From Vesta saturnalis (taxonomy: Eukaryota > Arthropoda > Insecta > Coleoptera > Lampyridae): a stretch of DNA of 64,000 nt. Both the position numbers and the translations under genes were made by a program. Under the pieces are notes generated by a model. It worked only from the letters and a program-made list of their open reading frames with translations, searched no databases and was not told the origin of the DNA. The stretch lies in NCBI GenBank assembly GCA_036346205.1, contig JARFJB010001910.1, forward strand, positions 5,279,001 through 5,343,000. Direction: 5' to 3'. Shown piece by piece: positions 52,872 to 61,800 of the stretch (position 1 is its first letter; each line of letters opens with the position of its first letter).

Positions 52872-55800
52872 CTAAACTGTCCCTATTTTTTCTGTTGCCG
52901 TTTTTAGAACTTTCACAGCTTGTTCTAAATCAGAATAATCTAAATCTTCCATCCCAGAAAAAGAAAGGACTTTAACTAAACTGCTAACAGCATTGGATAA
53001 TTCATGTATTGGTATTTCCAAAATATTTACTTCTGACGACTGACGTATTATAGCGTTAAGTGGCTCTGCTACGCTAATAAGCGCTAACATTCCTGTGTAC
53101 ACAGGGCCTTCCAATTTTGGCAAATTATCATGCAAAGAAGTTAAATAAATTTTCAGCTCATCTACACATTTTTTTAACTTTTCAGAAGGAAGTTTGCTCT
53201 GCGTTTCTAGTAGATCACTAATCAGTGCTTGTATATGAGGTTGAAGATCTGGGGAGAGTTTACTGTAGGTCGTTTTTAACTGTTGTATGAGACTTTCTAC
53301 AAACTTGTAAACATCTGATTCATTAATCAAGAAAGTATCTGTGAGAATACGCAGTTCTTCGTCGGATGAATTGCATAATTTTTCTAAATTTGCGGTAAAG
53401 TTAGCTAATGGTTCGTTTAATTTCGTATATAATTTTTGAGCATTACTAACTGCTGCTTTTAACTCTGCTAAATTGGCATTTTTAATTTCTTCTTGTACTT
53501 CTGTGATGGTAGACGAAAGTTGTTCTAAATGCTGTATAACAATGTTCTGTGTTTTTGGAATTTCAAAAACTACTTTCTCAACTGCTGTCTTTAGTTGAGC
53601 AAGTGCTTGGTTTACCTTCTGTTCTTCTATTGGAGGTGTCAAGGCTCTATCCAAATTTGTAACACTTTCTTCTATTTTACTTAAAATTCCGGATTGTGGT
53701 TTTAACATGTCTTCAAGCAGAGTATGCAAAGGTTTTTGCAAAAGTGAAATTATAAGTACATTATGAGCTACTTCAATGGGCATTTCTGTTGTTAACCTTT
53801 CTAATTGGGCAATTTTCTTTCCTAAATCTTGCAATGGCTTTGCTAATGCAGTTTGATCTTCAAAACTAATTCGATTTTCAATTTCGTTACATATTTTTGA
53901 GACAGACTGTAACGATTTGACCAGTTCAGTGTTATCTGAAACCTTTGGACACAATTCAGTGGATGCTGAACTAACATCAGCAAGACATTTTGTAACAGCT
54001 TGTTTCGGTATTTCACTTGTGCATTCTGCGATTGAGTGGATGGATTTAGTCAATGAAATTATGGCGTTATCAAAAGATTGTAGCTCATCACTATTTCTTA
54101 GTTTCGATGAATTTAAAGTAGTTTCTATAGCGATTAAGGGCTTTCTTAAGTCACTAATAGTAGTTATAATTTCATTGTGTTTAATGTTTGGGATAATTTC
54201 TAATGCACTGATTTGATTTTGTAAATCCAGAATTGAAAACTGCACGAAATTTTGCAAGCTGTGCATAAGTTCGTCTGTTACTAGTTTCCCTGACGTTAGA
54301 ACGTCATTTAATGGAGCTATCAAGGTTTGTAAAGCTGCTGTTTTTCCTAATTCTGGTTCTATATCTTGAAGAATTTTGTGATACTGTGTAAAAGCAATAT
54401 CAATATCTTCTGCACGATTACTGAGAATAACGGTGGTTAGTTCTTCTAATGGTTTTTGTAACATCGTCACAGATTCAATATGTTTCGGATTCAGATCAAT
54501 TGCGTCAATTTTTTCAAAAGCTTCAAGTAACGCATTTAAGGGTTTAGCTAGTATCACAAGGTTAGAATTTTGGATTGCTTGCTGAAGATTAACAATTGGT
54601 TGCTTTACTGTTTCAAGTAATTGCTTATTTTGAGTAATTTTGTTTAGTTCAATTTTAGAATTTGATATTGCTCGTAACAAGGCTTGGAATGGTTGGTCCA
54701 GAATATCCAAAGTTATAAGTTTGGGTTGTACAGTTACCAAACTAGACTCAAGTTGATGTAATAATTTAGGTAAGTCTTCTAGTTTGGCCACATTTTTAAT
54801 TGATGAATTGAGTTCATTAATTTGTGGCTGCAGTTCTTCTAGTGCGCTAATTTCATTCAATGGAATACTGATTTCATTTACTTTTACAATCGATTCTATC
54901 AGTGCAATTAATGGCTTTTCCAATGCTTTTTGTACGATGGCCAATCTAGAAGAAGAATTAATATTTTTTAGCAATTGTTGCAATTCTAAGAGAACAGCTT
55001 TTTTCTTTTCTTCTTTCGAAGCTTGAGTTTCAGATGCAATTTGTATGTTAGTGACAGCACTTGCTAGATGTAAGATTGATTCCTTCACCGATGCTGGTAA
55101 CAATTCTATTGGGATTGTTCTAATAGAAATTTGCAAGCATTCGCAAGCTTCGGTTAAAGTTGGCTGTTCAGTAGGTACTGTAACAGTGCATAATTTATCT
55201 AATGAATTTTCCAAGGTTGAGATGCAATGTTCTGCTTTGGAAATTATTAAAAACACTTCATCCGTAAGATTTTCTTGAATATTGCTTAATGGTGAAGCTA
55301 GCTGTGCTAAAACGGGCATCTGTTTCAATTTCTCGCTTAATAGTGTAGCTGTACTTACTAACTTTTCTTTCTGGTTTATTAACTCCATCGTGTGATTAAT
55401 TTGATTCAAACTTGCTTCTATAGATTCAAGAGCTTTGTGCAAAATGGGATTGTCAGCAAACAGGGATTTAATGTTGCTTTGCATTTGACAAAGTGTTTTG
55501 GTTATTTCTAAATATTTCTGTGGATTTTGTGGACTATCTATTAACGCCGCATTTAAACGCTCAAGAGAGTTCTGAAATTCTTCGGGATGAGCTTGTACAA
55601 TAACAAGCGACCTCTGGATATCTATCAATGGATTTTGAAGATCGAGTATGCTAGACAGTATACTTTGTTGAAAACCTGTTGCCGTTTCTAATTGTACAGA
55701 AACATTTTCGAAGTTATTATTGAGCGACGCAAAACAAGTGTTTAACTTATCTAATTTTTGTACTATACTTTCTGTTTGTACGATTGAGTCTAGTAGCTCT

Positions 55801-58800
55801 TGTAGTGATGGAAGCAATTTTTCATTAACTGGTTGATGTTGCAGCATCACCGTCACCAGTTTTAATTGTGATAGAATATCAATACCTTTTTTTTCGTGAC
55901 TTTCAAGTGGTTGGCTGTAAAGAATATAAACAAGATTCTTTGCAATCACTGCAATATCCTTAATTGGGGCCTCATCAAGTTCTTCCAAATTCTTAGCATT
56001 TTTGAGCATTTGCACAGCTTGACACAAACTTGTAATGATCTCTTCATGTTGAGAGTCACAAACGACTATATCTTTCAACTGTCTATCTAAAGTTTCTAGT
56101 TTTGATGTTATATCCGGTAGGATTGGGTGTTTCTTTCCCAGCAATTGTTCTTCAACTACTGAAGCTAATTTTTTAATTGCACTATATAAAGGTGCTAACG
56201 CATCAATATCAGTAGGAAAATCCTGCATAAAATTGTCAATGATGCTTTCTATAACCCCCAATTCCGTACGTACTATCTTATTCTGTATGGATGATTGAGT
56301 ATCTTGCGCAGACTCTTTTATGGTATTTAGGCAATTCTGTAGTGCATTAGGAAGTGTTAATGTACTTAACATTTCGTCAGTCAAATGTTTCAACAGAACC
56401 AAGGATTTAGAAAAACTTATAAGTGGTTTTAGTTTTTTACTGGTGCCTTTTTCTCTAACATTAATTTTTTCAAAAGTTTTTGTAGATTCGTGTAAAATTT
56501 TGCAGTAACTGGTTAGAACTGTTACGAATCTTTTACGCTCAGATGATTGTATTTTAATATCAAGGATTGCTTTTATAACATTTTCTAGCGGTTCAGTTAA
56601 TTTTTGTAAAAATGGTTCTTTTTGTTGTAATTCGTCTGTTAAAAATGTTTTTGTGCAAACTGTGACTACTGTATTGTGTAAACTAGTAAATGGTGCATCA
56701 AAGTTCTGTATTTGCAAAAACCCTGGTTCTTGTGCAGTTTCTACAGTATCATAAAATGATTGTGCAATGTTTTTGATTATAGGCAACTCTTCCACTGTGA
56801 TTTCCTGACTATTGCTATTAAGAAGTGCTTGACGCAGAGCAGTTAGTGGTGTTTCCAGTTCTACAAACAAATTAAGTTCTCCTTCAAGTTGTTGACTCTG
56901 AATTAACTCCAAGAACCTGTTTAAATTCTTTAATATCAATTTAAAAGCGTCGTCTTTAATTTTTGAGAATTCTTCATTAGTTTCATCTTTACCTATTTTT
57001 TCGTCGATAACTTCCACAGACTCTAAATTTTTTTTTTCGAGTTCAATTTCAGTAACGATATGTTCTAAGTCTGCAGATTCGGGAATTTTTGAATCTTCCT
57101 TTCCACTTTCTTCTACTATTGTAGAACTCTTTAAGCTTGAAATATCCGTAACTGCTTTCTCAGAGTCTAATTCACGCTCTGTTTCTGTTTCTACAATCAC
57201 ATTGTCTTGCTTTACTTGATCCCGTACTTCTTTTATGCCTTCTGCAATTTCTAATTCGGTTTTAGAAATGCTGCCTGACGCTATATCTGCAGATTCTTCT
57301 AAACTATGTGAAGTGAAATTTTCTGAAATTTGGCCGTGTTCATCTGCAACATTTTCCAAAGTTGCTTGGATAGGTTGTGACAATTCGTTTACTCTCACGT
57401 AATTAGATTCAGGATTTTCAATTGAAAATACTGACGCTTTTTCTTGGTTTGTCTTAAACGCAATTAAAGATTTCTCAATTAAATCGATAAGATCTTGGAG
57501 TTGCCCTACAATTTGCTTAACTTGGTGTTCCCCAGTTAAAATATTTGATAAACCTTCTTTAGTACCTCTTAACTGTTCATGATCAAAATCGCTGTTGGCT
57601 AGCTTTTCTATGATTTTTATAAAATTTTGAAAAGCCTCCTCCTCATTAAGCGTTAATGAACTTTCGTTTATTTGTATTGTGTTTAGTATTTGCGGTAAGT
57701 GTTTAACAAGAAGTTTATTTGGTAGTAAATTTAAATTACCTACAACTATATTTTGTTTAACCGCTTGAACCTGTTTTTCTAACTGGGCAGAATTACTAAA
57801 TTCATAAATAAGCAATATGTTATCTAGTAATTGTGTAATATCTTGATTACTTATAGCTTTGGTAAGTTTTTCAACGCTTTCTTTGATACCGAACTGGATT
57901 GAAGAAACTGGGATATCTTTTCGTTCCAAAATTTGGCAAATGTCGGTAATAGAATCCTGAATCATTACCATTACTTGTTCGTTCGGTCTTTTCAAAACAA
58001 CTGTTTGCAATTTGGACAAGGTGTCCAATGTACTCTGAACATAAGTCTTTCTGTCTTTTAAAACTGGGGTTTCTCCAACTTTTGCAATCCTATCACTCAA
58101 CTTTATAAACGCATTTCGTACGTCGGCTTGTTTTTCTTCCTCATCACGATTGATTATCTTTACTGATTTATAACAAAAAGCTTCAATTAATTTTATCACA
58201 TTCTGGAATTCTGAGTCTTTTGCTAATCTGTGTGATTTTGCAAAGTTGTCTTTCAATAGACTGTTAATATCAGAATATTGCTTAGCGTAGTCAATTACCA
58301 ATTGAAGGTTTTGACTTATAATTTGTAACGCTTGTTGAATAGCAGGATTCGCCCTAACAGGCACCACTAATTCACTATTTACGCATTTTACCAATTCCTC
58401 TAGTTCACAAGTGTTCTGATTAGTTTTTGAAGCCAATTGTTTAGATATGTCTTCCAGCGAGGCTAATATAGAGTTACAAGTATTTATGTATGCAAATTGT
58501 ACATTAATAGTCTCTAGACGATCATTTACTACCAAACTGAAAGTGCTAAACATTTTCTTAATTTTCGATTCTTTGGGTAAATTTGAAAGCATTTGTTCTA
58601 ATTCTTCTAAATTAATTTTCACGGAGGTGCTCCTATCAGCAAATGTCTCTAATTTGAGACCAACTACTTGTTCCAATATTTGTGTTGATAATTTTAACGT
58701 AAGTGCTTCTTGCGGTGATATTTGTGCTAATGAAGATATTTCATGAGTAACCAGAAATTGGAAATCATCTAACAGCTGGCTTCCAAGAAACCTTGGTCCT

Positions 58801-61800
58801 CGCAACTCTTCCATTAAGTTTTGCATACGTTGGAAATGCTTAAAAATTACAGCTTTTTGCAATTTGCGATTAGTGGATAGTATCGTTTCTACTGCTCTAA
58901 TGATACAGTCTACCACTGATGTGATTTTTCCTAAAGGAGACGTCGTTAATTTCTCAACGTTTAATTGAATTTTGTGAAGAATTTCATAAGATTCTGAAAG
59001 ATCGTCTTCTGTGTTTTTATGTTCAAAATTTGTTAAACGAGAATTAAGATCTGTTAAAATTCCTTCGATTGCTTGCAGAGAATTTAACTCATCGTGATTT
59101 AACGCGTGATGTAGGTCAAAGCAGTGTTCCAGTAAAGTGGCTAAATTTTTAACAGTTTCTAAGATACTTGATTGCACTTCTTTGTCAATGATGTAACGTT
59201 GCGATTTAGCTAGAGATCGTTGAAGATTCTCGATCGACATTGCAATTGCTTGAATTGGAGTTACCTCAGTTGTTGGTTGTACGACTTCAGTAATACTTTT
59301 TGCGATTTTTTGAATAGATTGCAAGATATTGCGCACTGGTGATGTTGAACCTAATATTGATTTGAGCAGATTGAGTTCTTCAATACTTTCTTCAATATTT
59401 TGCACGGATATTATTGATGAATCTGATGGTTTTTGAAGATATGTGTTTAAATCTTCAACTACCTTATTACCGACAAAAATTGCTATTTCGTCTTCTTCAC
59501 GTAATGTACCAATTTTGTACGAAATGTAGGGTAAATTGCTTTGTAGTTCAGTTATGCAAACTTGTATATTTTCAATTTGGTTTAATTTTTCATCTGATAT
59601 GCTTTGCTCGCTGATACGATTTAGAGAAATAGCAATATTTTCAAATGTTGTATCCAACACTTGGATAATAGGATGCACTTCGACTTCGACAGCTTCATGT
59701 GACTGAAGGGCTTTTTCTTGTTCATGTTTGGAATATTGTATGCATGTTATAACAGCATCAGAAATTTCAGTAAAAACGGTTTTTATTGCAGCCAAAGACG
59801 AATCTTGATGCAAAACAACTTTTTGCATATTCTCATTTGCGACGTGAATTTCGTTTAAATCGCCATCTCCAAAAAGTTGATTATCTAGCACTTGAATGAA
59901 ATTTTCAAGATTTTGAAGATAATCTCTATCATTCTCCTCCAAATTGCCTGTGTCTATAATTGATTTTAATAATCTTTCTATACTGGAGAAGACACTGCGT
60001 AACTCAGTTACTGAAGGCCTATCTTGTTCGGTTGAATTAATCAACAATAGTTTGTCCTTTAGCAATTGTAATTCATCTGCAAGTGCTAATTGACTGTGAA
60101 AATTTTCTGCTGTACGTTTTAACTTTTCTTGCCCATTTACATAGTCAGATGTTACTGTTGTAATTTTTTCAATTTCATTCTGAAGTGAAGAAATGAATGA
60201 AGATTTTGCAGATTCTGATAGTATTCTCATTTTTTTAACTAAGCCATGTAATGACTTGTTTTTAGATGTAGTACTGTCTATAACAAACTTCCCTATACTG
60301 AGTAGATATTCTTGCATGTACTGCAGATATTCCTTTTCTTCATTGACAGCAGCTTCCAGTTTTTCATTTACATTTGTTAAAATTGTTTGCAATTCTGTTT
60401 GTAATTTAGATCTATGGTATTCATCTGCATCTTTCAACAAAACTATATCACTTATAATACTGTGCAACTTTACAAGGATTGTGCTTTCTAAACCTTCTTT
60501 CTCTGCTTCTATTTGGCTTAAAATATCGGGAAGAATAAATGATATGCTACTGACAGGGTTCGCAATAACGCGTATTAATGGTTGGTTATTACTATTTTCT
60601 ACAGAATATTTTAACAATTGGATAATTTGTTCTTTCGGTAGTATATCAACATTACTTTGTTTTCCCGATTTTGATAAAATAAACTTCTCTACTTCTTTCA
60701 ACGCGTTATTACACTCTAACAATATTTTTTCTTCATTGTCGTTTAAATTCAAATCCAACAAATCATATGTAGATGTTTGTAAATTGTAAAATGATTTTTG
60801 TAACTCTGATATTTGGACATTGCGTATGAGCGCAATATTTTTCAGCAAACTTTGCGACGTGTTTGCTAAAAGATCAATAGTATGAGATGGAACAAGTTTT
60901 TCTTCGATTTTTGTAGTTATGTCGGTGCACAATTGGGAAACATTCTGTACAAATGGATTACGTTCCATATTGCTTATTTTTTCGATTGACAATTTCATTC
61001 CTTTGATCTGCGTTTTATTCATTCGTTTAGATTCAATACAATTACATAACGCATTCAAAAATTCATGAATCTCAGGAATAATCAAAGGTTTAGGTGAGTC
61101 AGAGAGAGTTCTCTGTAGACTTGTCACTAAGCTACACAAATTCGCATCTCTTAGAATAGATTGTGCGGGGTGAATGAGCAAAGATTCCAATTTTTTAGTC
61201 AATTTCGTTAACTCTTCTTGCGCTAAAGCGTGTTCGGTTATTGTGTGCTTAATTGTATTACACAGTTGTAGACATAATGGCAAAGCTAACAGTAAATTAT
61301 GTTGCAACACAGTTCCTTTGGAAACCTTATCAGTATGTGCTTGTAGTTCAATCAAATCGTTTTGCAATTCGGTAACTAAATCCTCATTTACTGTTTCTGT
61401 ATCAAGGCATTTGCACAAAGAGCCTAGCATTGCACTTGTTTTGTCAATACACATCCTCTCGTTTGGATCTAGATAATTAGTGCCCAAGATCTTGTTAAGG
61501 GGTTCTAATAGGTTTTTTACAGAACTGAGTAGAATTGGTTCTTCTAATAAATTTTGTTTTGGATTTCTAGTGTAGTAATCTAGTTGAGTGATACATTTAG
61601 TAATTTTTTTTAAGGAATCATCGTTCAATTGTAAATTATGTTGAATGATTTCGCAAACCTCCAAACCTTTTGATTGAAGTGATTGAAGTATCTCGCCCTT
61701 TATTTTTCCTAGCTCAATCTGTAACTTATCAACGGAGTCTTTATTAAAACTTTTAGATTCTGTACAATCACATAACGCTTCTAAAAATGTATTGGTGGCC

